Shown here in pieces: positions 33,431-45,720 of a DNA stretch of 64,000 nt (position 1 is its first letter; every line of letters starts with the position of its first letter). The DNA comes from Corylus avellana (taxonomy: Eukaryota; Streptophyta; Magnoliopsida; Fagales; Betulaceae), in contig NC_081551.1 in the NCBI RefSeq assembly GCF_901000735.1, positions 7,746,608 to 7,810,607 of the forward strand, given 5' to 3'. Made by a program: the position numbers and the translations under genes. The notes under the pieces are model-generated. The model saw only the letters and a program-made list of their open reading frames with translations. It did not search any database and was not told where the DNA came from.

Positions 33431-34337
33431 TTATCCTTGCTTGAAACGCATTCAAAATGTCTGCTGATGCGCCACTTTCTAGAGGAATATGTTTGTGTAT
33501 ATATATATATATATATATATATTTTATTTCATGAACAGTTTCTAATTTTAATATGTATTAGGTTAAAACCGACTGTCAATAAAAGTTAAAAAATTTGGTG
33601 AAAAAATCTCGCTCGACTATCAATTGAAGGAGAATGCAAAGCAAAAGTTTACACGGCCTTAGTTCGAACAAGATTGCAACTTGTCCCAATATAGAAATTT
33701 TTTCGCGTGTTTGCTCGAGACACTTTGCAATTATTTTAATAAAACCTAATTTTATCATTTTTCTTTTAGGGTTGTGTCTGTAACTTATATTTAAACACAA
33801 TAAAGATGGTTTGGCCGCCCGTTTTATAAATAAGAAATAACACTCTTAAAATAATTTTTTTTTTTTTTTTTTATATATATAAGAATGTATGCACATTCAA
33901 CTTCTCATTATATCAGTCTATATGATTTTGGATTTGATATAAACAAGTTGAAGGCTGAGCGGGATTAGTTGAGGGTGCATGACAAAATTTGAAGGAAATT
34001 GTTGCGTGTTTATCGTATCCAAAGGTTAAAACATTTAGACCAAGTGGGTTGACTGGTTGAGGCTAGTTGATGGGCAGGTCAAGGTCAATTATGGCAGCCA
34101 TAGGATGGCAAAACGTCGATTCTCGTCTCTGGAAGGATACACAGAAGAAGGGAACCGCATGATGATAGAAGCTTTGGAGTTATATATATGGAAAAAAGGA
34201 GTTTGGAGTTATATGGAAAAAAGAAGGCAAAAGTTGGGTTGAAAGAAGGCAAAAGTTGGGTTGAAATTTAATGAACCAAAACGTCAAAGACGAGTCTTGT
34301 CAATCCCTCAGGAATTGAAGTTTTTTTTTTTTTTTTT

Positions 34338-34902
34338 AGGGTTAAATACCAAATACTCCCTGGAGTTTGGTAATTTTATTTTTACTTTCTGGGATTTCAT
34401 TTTTATCACAGGACCTTTCTGTGGTTTTGATAAATGACCAAGTTAGTCCATCCGTTAGTTGACCGTTAGGACTGACACGTGGACCAATCAGATACTGACA
34501 CGTGGCACATATTTAATTTTTTAAATTTTTTTTAAAAAATTAATATATATNNNNNNNNNNNNNNNNNNNNNNNNNNNNNNNNNNNNNNNNNNNNNNNNNN
34601 NNNNNNNNNNNNNNNNNNNNNNNNNNNNNNNNNNNNNNNNNNNNNNNNNNNNNNNNNNNNNNNNNNNNNNNNNNNNNNNNNNNNNNNNNNNNNNNNNNNN
34701 NNNNNNNNNNNNNNNNNNNNNNNNNNNNNNNNNNNNNNNNNNNNNNNNNNNNNNNNNNNNNNNNNNNNNNNNNNNNNNNNNNNNNNNNNNNNNNNNNNNN
34801 NNNNNNNNNNNNNNNNNNNNNNNNNNNNNNNNNNNNNNNNNNNNNNNNNNNNNNNNNNNNNNNNNNNNNNNNNNNNNNNNNNNNNNNNNNNNNNNNNNNN
34901 NN
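34338..34902. mobile_element. MULE-type palindromic MITE in unit A
   Basis: It starts AGGGTTAAATACCAAATACT inside a T-run, and unit B lacks it (T-run directly followed by AGAGCCCTACGG). It shares the words TTTTTATCACAGG, GTGGTTTTGATAA and TTAGTCCATCCGTTAGTTGACC with the element at 59936. The centre and right arm are a 352-base gap. Confidence 0.75.
34551..34902. other. Assembly gap, 352 N
   Basis: The only gap whose length is not 100, so it may be an estimated size. It lies in the middle of a palindromic MITE. Confidence 0.99.
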
Positions 34903-36704
34903 TTTTTTTTAGAGCCCTACGGTCCGGAAGTTCTGCACATCATGCATTTTACATCCTTCAATCAACATGTGACACCTCAGTCATTTAAGAAAAACGCAAA
35001 CATTAAAATGGGAATAAAAGTACTAGATCAAAGTGAGAAAAGCCCAACAAAGAACTGAGTATCCGAAAAAATTGGTTGCCGGATGGACTGGATGGCCGGT
35101 GAAGAAGAGAGAAGAAGAAAGAAAAAATCCAGTGCATTTTGTTTCTTCTTGAGTTTATGCATTTTTTGTTTTGTTTTTGTTGATGTGTCAGCTTTTGATT
35201 AAGTGCTGTAAATGTTGGGTTTTAAGGCTCATCTGTACCAAGGTTAAACCCCCTTTTTTTTTTTTTTTGGGTAGTTCTCTAGAATTGAAGTTGTATGTGG
35301 ATTATATGGGATTAATGGGAGGTGGAAAAGAAAAATCAATGAGTGCCCAATTGATACGTTAAAGTTTTTACTATTCAAACAATTATTAAATGGATAAAAT
35401 ACAATTCATTAAACTGACTAAATTTAGAAGTTGGCAACTTGGCATATATATAGGTTGGAGCCACGGTCAAATTTACACCATTAAGAAGAAGAAAAAAACT
35501 ATGAAACGATTATGTGGTTGCGGAAATTGAATAAATATATAAAATAAAATAATTGGGTGCATGGTGGTAATGCATTCGAAAGTCAAAAGTACTCTGATAA
35601 AGCAAATACAGTGAGATACAATATTTTCTTTTTTCTTTTTAATTGAATAAGAAAAGTAGTTATAAAAAATAATCTGAATGTGTGATTCTAAAATCACAAA
35701 AAAAAAAAAATAGACTCCTTAACAATATATTAAAAAAAAAATTAATATATTGTATAACTAATTACAAAAGGTAAAAAATGGGTCAAACAAGTAACTTGAT
35801 CCTATCAATGGGTCATACAAGACGATTACAAAAATAAAATAAGCACAGATTATAGTGAACTTATCTGAGCTCTAATTTGAAAACAGCAATAATCACCTAA
35901 AGAAGACTGAAACCGAAGATACATTGTGGTGGTTGGATAAAGATATATACATAAATGGCTCGTAAAATTATTTACATCATTGAGATAAAAGATTATATAT
36001 ATGACTCACAAGATCATCATGAGACCCTTGTTTCAAATTGATATACTAGTTGGTGTAGCTCTTTAAGTCGGTGATTACAATTACAAGGAAGCTTCATAAT
36101 TTTGAAGCAAATATCCATCACATAAAGTCATAACCTAATAAACCATCATCAACTTTTCCACAAAAATTAGGTTGAAATAAATTGTATTGTAGATGAGACC
36201 AATCCCTGGATTTAAGCCTCACGGCGGGCCAGTGAAAATGTCGGAAGTATTACTATTTATTCATTAATACCTTAGAAGTTTTGATAAATGCTATTTTATA
36301 TTTTTCCAATTGATATGGCATGCTTAATTCATCTTTATATTAATTTTAATTAAAAAAATAAATAAAAATTTAAGGATAAATTGAGATATATACCATATCA
36401 GCGGAATATGGCGGTCAATTTTTAACACGATCTCCAAATTCAGTAGGAACTCAATACGAAATTAAATAATTAAGGTTGAAGAATTTGACCAAGTTAATTA
36501 AATATGTCATATTATGATTCATCTTTTGACGCGACTCAAACCCAACATGCGACATAATGACATCAATTTTTTACATGACTCATGAACCCTACATGAACTC
36601 GAGACAAAACTACAGAGTTGAAGTTAAGAGGTTTGACACATTTAATTAAATGGGTCTGATTAGAGTTGACCAATATAATTTTATACACATACCTCAACAC
36701 AATT

Positions 36705-37643
36705 TTTTTTTTTTTTTTTTTGAAGGAAAATCATTCTCATCTCATTAATAAAGGAATCAAGAGCATTAAAACTCTTACAATCACAGAACATAACGTTCTG
36801 AAAGATCCTAGCCGAAGCTAAAAGATCAAAGTCGTAACTAAAAGATTACACATCAAAGACGCCAAACATCCGCTAATCTATAACTAATATTCAGTTGAAA
36901 TAACAAATCTACGCTAGGCAGACACAAACTAATGCATAGGTAGCACTTATTCCTCGACCCTGGAATCAAAAGGACCCCATGCCGACACACATCCTCCTGA
37001 ACCCGAAAGCCAGGATATCGTTCACATCCACAACCCCAGGGGTCTGGACCAAAATAACAAGCGAGGAGATTAAGAAAGAAGACATGGCCTTATTACAAGC
37101 AGCAAGAAAAACAAGAAAAATACAGGGAAAATCAAAGCAATACAACTAAAAATTTAAAAATAGGAGCACACTAGGCGGATGATAGCAGCCGGAAGAAAAG
37201 CCGATCGCGTGCTTGCCGGAAACCGATGCGTATATGGCGTTGGAAGCACATCGCGGTGGGGACGCATGAAAAGACCGAGCAGAAGACAGTAAACGGCAAA
37301 GCTGGTGTGGAGGAGATCGGCGGCGCACACAAAAAAATTGGGGGGAAGTTTGAGTGAATCCCCCATGAGCGGCACCCACAAAGTGTGCCCAAACAAACAC
37401 CTAGCAAGAAAAAATAAACAAGCAAACAAAGAACAACAACAGGGAAAAGAAAACGAAATCCAAAAACAAACACAAAAAAAAAGAAACACAGATCGGGGAA
37501 GAGAGGGGGGGAAGGAAAATGGGGAAGGGAGTGGGGAACAGATCAAGGAAAGAGAGGGGGAAAGAGAGGAGAGGGGGAGGGGGAGAAACCCCTCCCCCTC
37601 AGCTATGCGGCACTTCCTTAAGCTCTGCTAGGGTTTTGGGATG
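36705..37643 (-). mobile_element. LINE-like retroposon, copy 2, TSD TCAACACAATT
   Basis: TCAACACAATT occurs at 36694-36704 and 37644-37654. The plus-strand T-run at the left is the poly(A) tail of a minus-strand insertion. Unit B has the uninterrupted site (about 47131-47145). The insert is 939 bp, GC-richer than its surroundings, with a CT-rich 5' part and no recognisable protein domain, so it is a short non-autonomous or 5'-truncated retroposon. Its 3' end matches the one at 27062. Confidence 0.8.
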
Positions 37644-37837
37644 TCAACACAATTAACATAATTCAATGTTTTACAGTATAATTTTAATTAGGCCACTCCC
37701 ATGATTATGATGGGGGTGGCCTAATTAACACGATTTTTATTCTGTAAGTCGGTCAACTGATTTTGGAAGTGGGTTGCTATAAAATATAAATATTTTTTAT
37801 CCTTGCTTGAAACGCAATCAAAATGTCTGCTGATGCA

Positions 37838-38153
37838 CAGTGTTAACACTGGCCTTGTTTGTTAAACCCTACCGCATCCCCTCACATTCCCTCACATTCA
37901 ACCACTCTATTCACTTCATTTTTTTCAAAAAAAAAAAAAAAAAAAACATTCTTACTTTTATATCAAATCATTTACTTTTTATATCACATCATTTATTTTT
38001 TATTACTATTCAAGTAAAAAAATTACTACAAAACAAAATTTTTCACTTTCCAATACCACTTTTTCATTTTCCCATATCAATCATTATTTATTTATTTTTA
38101 CACATGAATAGTGCGGTGGTGGGGGGTGTTGTTTAACAAACACCCCCACTATA
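37838..38153. mobile_element. MITE in unit B, GTTTGTTAAAC ends
   Basis: The left part ..CCTTGTTTGTTAAACCC and the right part ..GTTTAACAAACACCCCC are inverted copies of GTGTTTGTTAAAC. Unit A reads straight from GATGCGCC to ACTTTCTAGAGG at this place. The outermost bases and TSD are not clear, so the borders are good to a few bases. Confidence 0.75.
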
Positions 38154-38599
38154 TCCACTTTCAAGAGGAATATTTTTGTGTGTGTATATATATATAGGGT
38201 TACCATTTTTTTTTTTCATGAACAATTTCAAATTTTAATATTTATTAGGTTAAAACCGATTGTCAATAAAAGTTAAAAAATTTGGTGAAGAAATCCACTC
38301 GACTCTTGATTGAACGAGATTGCGAAGCAAAAGTTTACATGGCCTTAGCTCGAACGAGATTGCGGCTTGTCCCAATATAGAAATTTCGCTTGTTTGCTCG
38401 AGCGACTTTGCAATTATTTTAATAAAACCTAATTTTATCATTTTTCTTTTAGGGGTGTTTGTAGTTTGGCCACCCGGTTTTATAAATAAGAAATAACACT
38501 CTTAAAATAATTTTCTTTTTCCTAATTTCTATATATATATAGAATGTATGCACATTCAACTTCTCATTATATCAGCCTGCATGATTCTGGCTTTGAGAT

Positions 38600-38841
38600 T
38601 GTAGAAAAAGACAACAGAAAGATAATTGTAGAAAAGAAATTTGTATTTCTTATGTGTGTTCAATTGTACAATATAATAGCCTATTTATAGTTGAATGATG
38701 CCCTAAAAGAAAGGAAATACAATAATTACAAAATCATATAAAATTAGTATATTTACAATAATGAATACAGTATCATATATTTTCGTAATATATTGAGAAT
38801 ATTACGATAATATAATATTACGGAAATATAATATTCTAACA
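38600..38841 (-). repeat. 3' LTR of the copia element
   Basis: 242 bp, TGTAGAAAAAGAC ... TTCTAACA on plus. Next to it the minus strand reads GAAGGGGGA, the polypurine tract. It differs from the 5' LTR (44310-44546) by roughly a dozen substitutions by eye. Confidence 0.9.
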
Positions 38842-38848
38842 TCCCCCT

Positions 38849-41800
38849 TCAAACTCTATGGAGCGAAGCCAACTTGAGTTTGGAGATAAGATCATTGAGT
38901 AGTCCCGGTGGATGAGATTTGGTAAAAATGTCTGCCAATTGATCTGTAGAGATGACGGAATGAAGATGTAAAATACCATGTTGAAGATGATGGCGGATGA
39001 AATGACAATCAATCTCGATATGTTTTGTGCGCTCATGGAAAACATCATTATGAACAATCTGTATGGCACTTCGATTGTCACAATAAATAGGAGAATTAGT
39101 GGACTGAGAAACACCCATGTCGGAAAAAAGCCATCGTAACCTGAGAAGTTCAGATGTAGTGTCAGCAAGAGCATGATACTCAGCTTCACTACTAGATCGA
39201 GCAACAGCAGATTGTTTCTTACTGTGCCATGAAATTAAAGAAGTTCCAAGTAAGAAACAATATCCAGTGGTAGAGCGGCGATCAGTAGGATCACCAGCCC
39301 AATCAGCATTAGAGTAGTCCTGGAGCTCAAGAGATGAATGAAAAGAGAAGTGAAAGCCATGAAACATAGTGCTCTTGACATAGCTCAAAATGTGAAGAAC
39401 AACAATATAATGAGTAGATCGAGGTGCACTCATATATTGACTCACCAGATGAACAACATAGGCAATATCAGGCCGTGTAACAGTAAGATAAATTAGACTA
39501 CCCACTAGCTGCCTGTGGAGAGTAGCATCTGAAAAAGGCTCACCATCCGTGGCTAGAAGTTTGACATTGGTCTCAAGGGGGCTACTCATTATTTTACTGT
39601 CTGTCAAACCTACTTAGGGAAGTAGATCAAATGCATATTTGGCTTGAGAGGGACAATAATCATCATTACTCGAGGTAATCTCAAGACTAAGGAAGTAGCT
39701 GAGTGTCCCCAAGTCTTTTATTTCAAAATTTTGGCTAAGGAAGGATTGAAGAGCATGGATGCCTAAAATGTCATTACCAGTAATAATCATATCATCTACA
39801 TAAAGAAGGATAAGGATAGTACCATTATCAATAGTCCAAAGAAAGAGAGCTGAGTCATAAGAACTAAAAACAAGGTCTTGTTGAGCAACCACATAACTGA
39901 ACTTGGTAAACCAGACACGAGGAGCCTACTTGAGACCATAAAGTGCCCGACGAAGTCTGCAAACTTTGTGTGGCGGATGGTGATAGCCAAGTGGAGGGTG
40001 CATATAGAGTTCTTCTGTAAGATTCACCATTGAGGAATGCATTTTTAACATCCATCTGAAATAACTGCCAATGACGAATAGTAGCGACTGCAAGTAAGGA
40101 TCTAACAGAGGTCAGTCTAGCAACAAGAGCACAAGTCTCCTCATAGTCAATACCATACTCCTGAGCAAATCCTTCGCAACAAGACGGGCCTTATAGCGTT
40201 CCACAGATCCATCTACACGAGTTTTAATTTTATAAACCCACTTACATCCCACTGCAAACTTCCCAAGAGGCAAATCCACCAAGTCTCATGTATGGGTTTT
40301 AGAGAAGGCATCTAGTTCATCAGACATAGTTTTCTGCGAAAGAGGGTTAACACTAGCCTCACGATAAGAGTGAGGTTTGTGAAGAGTAGCAAGAACAGAA
40401 AAACAATGATAATCATGGAGATGGGCAAGTGGTGCTCTTACCCTATCGGAGCGACGAGGTTCATGAGAAGGCTCAAGAGTGTGTGATGCAACAGGAGGAT
40501 CCGTAGTCGAATCAGGCAAATTAGAAGCAGCCGTAGAAGCTTCGTCCAATGAGCTTGAGTTATCTGTAGATGCTTTAGGAAATAAGACAATAGAGGGATC
40601 AGTGAAGACATGAGAATATGTGGATCAGGAATGCGGAAAATGCATTTGACTGGTGAACATTTTATGTTCCCAGAACTCCACATGGCGAGAGATCCGAAGT
40701 CGTCAGGCAATGGGGTCATAGCAGCGATAACCTTTTTTAGTATAACCAAGGAAGCAACACAAGCGTGAGCGGGGTTCAAGTTTGGTACGCTCATGTGGAG
40801 GAAGAGTAACAAAACAAATACAACCAAAGACGCGAAGCAAAGAATAGTTAGGTGTGCTATCACACAAGTGCTCAAAAGGAGTTTAGTTGTGAATAGTCGG
40901 GGAAGGGACACAATTAATCATGTCAATAGCAGTGAGAGCAAGCTCACCCCAAAATCGTTCAGGAAGTGAGGCAAAGATGAGAAGAGCTCTTGCAGTGTCT
41001 AAGATGTGACGATGTTTGCGTTCTGCACGCCCATTTTGCTGAGAAGTGTAAGGACAAGAATGATGAGAGATGGTCCCATTTTGTTTTAAAAAATTTTGAA
41101 AAGATTTCTCATTATACTTCATAGCATTATCTAAACGAAAAATTTTGATGGTACGAGAAAATTGAGTTTGTACCATTTGATGAAAATTTTGATAAACATG
41201 AGTGAGTTCAGAGCGATGCTGTAATAAATATATCCAAATATAACGAGAATAATCATCAAGCAAAATAACAAAATAGCGAGATTCCCCCTCAGTGGGAACA
41301 GGGGCAAGGCCCCAAATATCAGAATGAACAAAATCAAATGATGCCGAAGATGAAGACTCACTTTTATTAAAAGACAAATGTGTTTGTTTTCCAAGATGAC
41401 AAAAAACACAATCAAAAGATTTTACATCTACTAATCCTAGATGACCTTGAGATGCAAGAAGTTGGACACATGGTAGAGAGGCATGACCCAAACGTGAATA
41501 CCATAAGTTGGAAGAGGCAATGAGTGTTGTGACAGCAGCTACTAAGTGAGTAAGAGTTTGCAAGAATGAAAGCTCAAAAAGATGTCCAATCTTACAGCTG
41601 GTCCCAATTAGTTGACCCGTCTGTGGATCCTGTACATCAACACCCCTGCTAGAAAATGTCAACTTCAAACCTAGTTCACAAAGTTGGCCAACTGAAAGAA
41701 GATTTAATAACAATTGGGAAACAAGATATGTGTTATCAATAGACAAATTAGGTGAAGAAATAGACCTACTGTGACTAACAGGTAACCTAGAACCATCAGC

Positions 41801-42063
41801 AGTATAAATGACAGGATTGGGAGAAAGGGCAAACTTTGGAAAAATAAAGTGGGGTCATGGGTCATATGATTAAAGCTAGCAGAGTCGATGAACCATGAAT
41901 TTTTACCTGATGTGACGGACAAGGTAGTAGAGGAACGAGACATAACCTGATAGATTAATGCCTCAACGTCAGATGCCGTGAGAGCAAAGGATTGAGATGG
42001 GTTCTTAGTGTAAGATGCAAGTGCAGAGAAACCAGATGAAACAACTACGGCTGTTTGTTGCAA
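38849..42063 (-). pseudogene. Copia protease, integrase, RT and RNase H, frameshifted
   Basis: Minus strand from right to left: protease-like WFIDSASFNHMTHD (about 41880); GAG-pre-integrase (LWYSRLGHASLPCVQLL) and integrase with HSDIWG, RLDNAMKYN where active copies have a DNGGE-like motif, and QQNGRAERKHRH (40883-41746); a spacer; RT split over frames (MDVKNAFLNGE about 40050; LLYVDDMIITGND, 39614-39892); RNase H with NADWAGDPTDRRSTTGY, SSSEAEYHALA and CDNRSAIQI (38849-39609), ending at the LTR. At least three frame breaks and the altered integrase motif show it is inactive. Confidence 0.9.
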
Positions 42064-43760
42064 AGGAACTTGTGACTGACGTCTGTTTTGGAGCTTGTAG
42101 CAATTAGCAATGGAGTGACCAGGCTACTTGCAATAGTTGCAAATTAGCTTCATGGAGGAAGACTGTGGTGTGGATCATCTAGGAGAAAATTTAGGAACAC
42201 TCTGAGGTGTAGCAATGACAACCATATCTGGAGATTGAAGTGCATAGTGGACTGTCGAGTCTCTTCAAAAATAAGTTCTGTTACAACATCTTTTAATGTG
42301 GGAAGAGGATTGTGGTGTAAGAGAGAAGCCTGAGTAGGTTCAAAATCCGCACGAAGAGCCATTATAAAATGCATGAACTTTCGACGATCCCGATACTTTG
42401 CCAATTTTTGTACATATTCAGGATGCTTCCATTGAGGATCTGCAGTGGATAATTGCTCCCAAAGACTATTAGTTTGAAAATGAAAATCAGCAATAGATTG
42501 ACCTGGCTCCTGCCGTGTCTAATAGAGTTTAGTTTCAATCTGAAACTCTAGTGAGGCATCATAAGTACAATTATATCGTTTTGCCAAAAACTCCCAAGCA
42601 ACCTTTGCACTCCCAATAGGGCTGGGCACAGGTTGGGGCGGGGCGGGTATTGGGTTTTTTCCCACCTGCTCCGCACCTTGCGGGTTTGCGATTTTCCAAC
42701 CCGCCACCCGAGCCCAATGACCAAGATCCACGCGGGTCGGGTATTTGCGGTGCTGGTTTGCGGGTCGGGTCGGGTTTACTTAACACCCATAGTTTATAGT
42801 TACATCAAACTACGATGCTAAAAGAGGAACTTAAAAAAGAAGAAAAAATGCCAAAACATGAACAAAAATACAAGAGCAATAGCTTCTCCGGGGGAAGAAC
42901 TCATCGGGAACCTCATCTCCGGCGGCTCAGAAAAGTGGCGCAGGCTGATTCAGATCGAAGAGAAACAGTTTCTCCTTCATTTTCTTCTTTTCCTCTTGCT
43001 TGGCCACTACCACGTCTGCGTTCTCCATCACATACCCTTTGAACTCCAACCTCGCCAGCGCCAGACTACCTCCCTCGAGAAAGAAGTCCGACAGTGAGAG
43101 CCGAGGGTGAAAGACGACAGTGAGAGAGATGAGAGTCGTGAGTGAGATGAGAGATCGAGAGGCGAGAGTAGTCTGAGTAGAGTAGGCTGAGCAGCTGAGC
43201 GCTGGAGTGAGAGATCAAGAGGCGAGAGTGAGAGTGAGAGAGGCGAGACTCGAGAGTGAGATGGGTTCGATGGGAGATCAAGAGGTGTGGTCTGTGCGGT
43301 GCGGCTGTGTTGAGAACTTGAGTGCTGGGTGAAAGGGCAGAAAGGCCGAAATCGAATGGGTCTCTTAAGTCTAGGGTTTTCTTTTTGTGTTTTAGGACCT
43401 TAAGTGCGAGTAGGAGCAGGTCGGGGCGGGTACCCGTATAGGAAATATTAGTAAACCCGAAACCCACCCTGCCCTGCACTGATTGGATATTCCCAACCCG
43501 AACCCGCAAAAATAAATACTACACTGCACGGGTCGGGTCAGGTCTGCGGGTTGGGCGGGTTTTTGCCCAGCCCTAATTTCCAAGCTTGGGAAGAAAATTG
43601 TGGATAGAAGGAACTAAAGTATTGATAAACCAATAAATAATCCTATAATTTGCACTATCCCAATCTTCAAAAAAACTTCCATATTTTGAGCCCACAATAT
43701 ATAATTGGAACCATCTAAAATATTGTCAATGGGATGAACAATATTATTAATATTGGTAGA
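42064..43760 (-). pseudogene. Copia gag, split by an hAT-like element
   Basis: The N-terminal part lies at 43584-43760 on minus (HPIDNILDGSNYILWAQNME), the rest at 42064-42616, including the segment MAKYRDRRKFMHFIMALRAD (42150-42404) and a CCHC knuckle CNYC..PGHSIANC near 42090-42140 with a stop inside it. The insertion 42617-43575 separates the parts. Confidence 0.8.
42617..43575. mobile_element. hAT-like non-autonomous element in copia gag
   Basis: The left end TAGGGCTGGGCA and the right end TGCCCAGCCCTA form a 12-bp perfect or near-perfect inverted repeat. Flanks ACTCCCAA (42609-42616) and ATTTCCAA (43576-43583) agree at 6 of 8 bases, fitting a decayed 8-bp hAT duplication. Both sides are rich in CGGGT(C/T)GGGT words; the middle has GAGAG(A/T)GAGA-rich sequence. 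No transposase. Confidence 0.8.
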
Positions 43761-43783
43761 CTTTTTTTTTTTAAAAAAAAAAT

Positions 43784-44296
43784 GTAAAATATTAAATAAA
43801 TAAACATGAGGGCAGTAATCCGATGTGGCGGAGGTACATATGCAGCCTCAAAGAATGATCCTGTGTGATGCGCGCACAGCAACTATGGTGCAATCGCGAG
43901 TAGCAATCCAGTGTGGCGTGGTACACAGTAGTAACTATAGACTTGCGAGCACGGATCCAGTGTGACGTGGGACTATGGTGTAGAGTGGACCTGGCGCATG
44001 AAGGCGCGTGGAGAGAGTGGGGAGCGTGTGGCGCGTGAAACTCACGCTCAGAGAGAATATCTGGGGCGTGGAGGCGTGTGCAGAGCAGTGGAGGCGCGTG
44101 ACGGCTTCGTTTCTTCACAGACTTTTCGATTTTGCACAGTAAGACCTATAAAATTTTCGTTACATACAAAAACAACTGCAACAAGCATCTGGTGTATTGT
44201 TGAAACAAAAAGAAACACCAATAAGAACGCTCAAACGGAAAAAGAAAACTGTACAGACGGGGAATGAAGGCTTAAAAGAGGCACCAAGAAAAAAGT
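43784..44296 (-). other. Leader of the copia element
   Basis: It lies between gag and the primer-binding site, is GC-richer than the element, and repeats GGCGCGTG / GTGTGGCGTG words. No convincing frame. Confidence 0.5.
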
Positions 44297-44309
44297 GGTT
44301 ATGATACCA
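44297..44309 (-). promoter_or_regulatory. Copia primer-binding site (initiator Met tRNA)
   Basis: On minus, TGGTATCATAACC directly follows the LTR end TTTTTCTACA. It resembles the complement of the initiator methionine tRNA 3' end used by most plant copia elements. Confidence 0.8.
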
Positions 44310-44546
44310 TGTAGAAAAAGACAACAGAAAGATAATTGTAGAGAAGAAATTTGTATTTCTGATGTGTGTTCAATTATACAATATAATTGCTTATTTATAG
44401 TTGAATGATGCCCTAAAAGAAAAGAAATATAATAATTACAAAATCATATAAAATTAGTATATTTACAATAATGAATACGGTATCAAATATTTTTGTAATA
44501 TATTGAGAATATTACAAGAATATAATACTGCAAAAATATAATATTG
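44310..44546 (-). repeat. 5' LTR of the copia element
   Basis: Matches 38600-38841 from TGTAGAAAAAGAC to AATATAATATT, but the last bases (CTAACA in the other LTR) are missing and unit sequence (GATAAACAAG) follows directly. Confidence 0.88.
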
Positions 44547-45720
44547 ATAAACAAGTTGAAGGCTGAGTGGGATTAGTTGAGGGTGCATGACAAAATTTGA
44601 AGGAAATTGTTGTGTGTTTATCGTATCCAAAGGTTAAACCATTTAGTCCAAGTGGGTTGACCGGTTGAGGCTAGTTGATGGGCAGGTGATGGTCAATTAT
44701 AGCAGCCATAGGATGGCAAAACGTCGATTCTCGTGTCTGCTGGAAAGATACACATGATAGAAGCTTTGGAGTTATATATATGGAAAAAAAGAACTTAGAG
44801 TTATATGGAAAAAAGAAGGCAAAAGTTGGGTTGAAATTTAATGAACGAAAAAGTCAAAGACGAGTCTTGTCAATCCCTCTGGAATTGAAGGTTTTTTTTT
44901 TTTTTTTTTTTAGAGCCCTACGGTCCGGAAGTTCTGCACATCATGCATTTTACATCCTTCAATCAACATGCGACACCTCAGTCATTTAAGAAAAACGCAA
45001 ACATTAAAATGGGAATAAAAGTACTAGATCAAAGTGAGAAAAGCCCAACAAAGAACTGAGTATCCGAAAAAATTGGTTGCCGGATGGACTGGATGGCCGG
45101 TGAAGAAGAGAGAAGAAGAAAGAAAAAATCCAGTGCATTTTGTTTCTTCTTGAGTTTATGCATTTTTTGTTTTGTTTTTGTTGATGTGTCAGCTTTTGAT
45201 TAAGTGCTGTAAATGTTGGGTTTTAAGGCTCATCTGTACCAAGGTTAAACCCCCTTTTTTTTTTTTTTTGGGTAGTTCTCTAGAATTGAAGTTGTATGTG
45301 GATTATATGGGATTAATGGGAGGTGGAAAAGAAAAATCAATGAGTGCCCAATTGATACGTTAAAGTTTTTACTATTCAAACAATTATTAAATGGATAAAA
45401 TACAATTCATTAAACTGACTAAATTTAGAAGTTGGCAACTTGGCATATATATAGGCTGGAGCCACGGTCAAATTTACACCATTAAGAAGAAAAAAAACTA
45501 TGAAACGATTATGTGGTTGCGGAAATTGAAAAAATATATAAAATAAAATAATTGGGTGCATGGTGGTAATGCATTCCAAAGTCAAAAGTACTCTGATAAA
45601 GCAAATACAGTGAGATAAAATACTTTCTTTTTTCTTTTTAATTGAATAAGAAAAGTAGTTATAATAAATAATCTGAATGTGTGATTCTAAAATCACAAAA
45701 AAATAAAAAATAAAAAAAAT

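Larger units (their letters stand above)
33332..37665. repeat. Tandem duplication unit A (RLP upstream region)
   Basis: It starts 45 bases upstream of the RLP start codon at CCCATGATTATGATG and matches unit B in the same order and orientation: 33332-33935 with 37697-38598, 33938-34337 with 44547-44890, 34903-35700 with 44900-45700, 35760-36690 with 46070-47120. The breaks are insertions present in one copy only. Confidence 0.9.
38600..44546 (-). mobile_element. Ty1-copia retrotransposon, nearly full length, minus strand
   Basis: Two LTRs of about 240 bp, a polypurine tract next to the 3' LTR, a Met-tRNA primer-binding site next to the 5' LTR, and gag-protease-integrase-RT-RNase H between. 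The unfilled site is seen in unit A (GGATTTGATATAAACAAG, about 33932). The outer end of the right LTR lost its last bases, so a clean 5-bp TSD is not visible. It contains an hAT-like insertion in gag. Confidence 0.92.

Noticed and set aside
37154..37631. Several overlapping open frames of 80-130 residues in the retroposon
   Set aside because: Low-complexity Phe/Cys/Pro- or Glu/Arg-rich products of CT-rich DNA; no family recognised.
34911..45456. Identical 63-residue frame at 35171-35362 and 45172-45363 as a conserved small gene
   Set aside because: Its conservation is explained by the near-identical DNA tract of units A and B; it contains a Phe run from a T-run and has no wider support.
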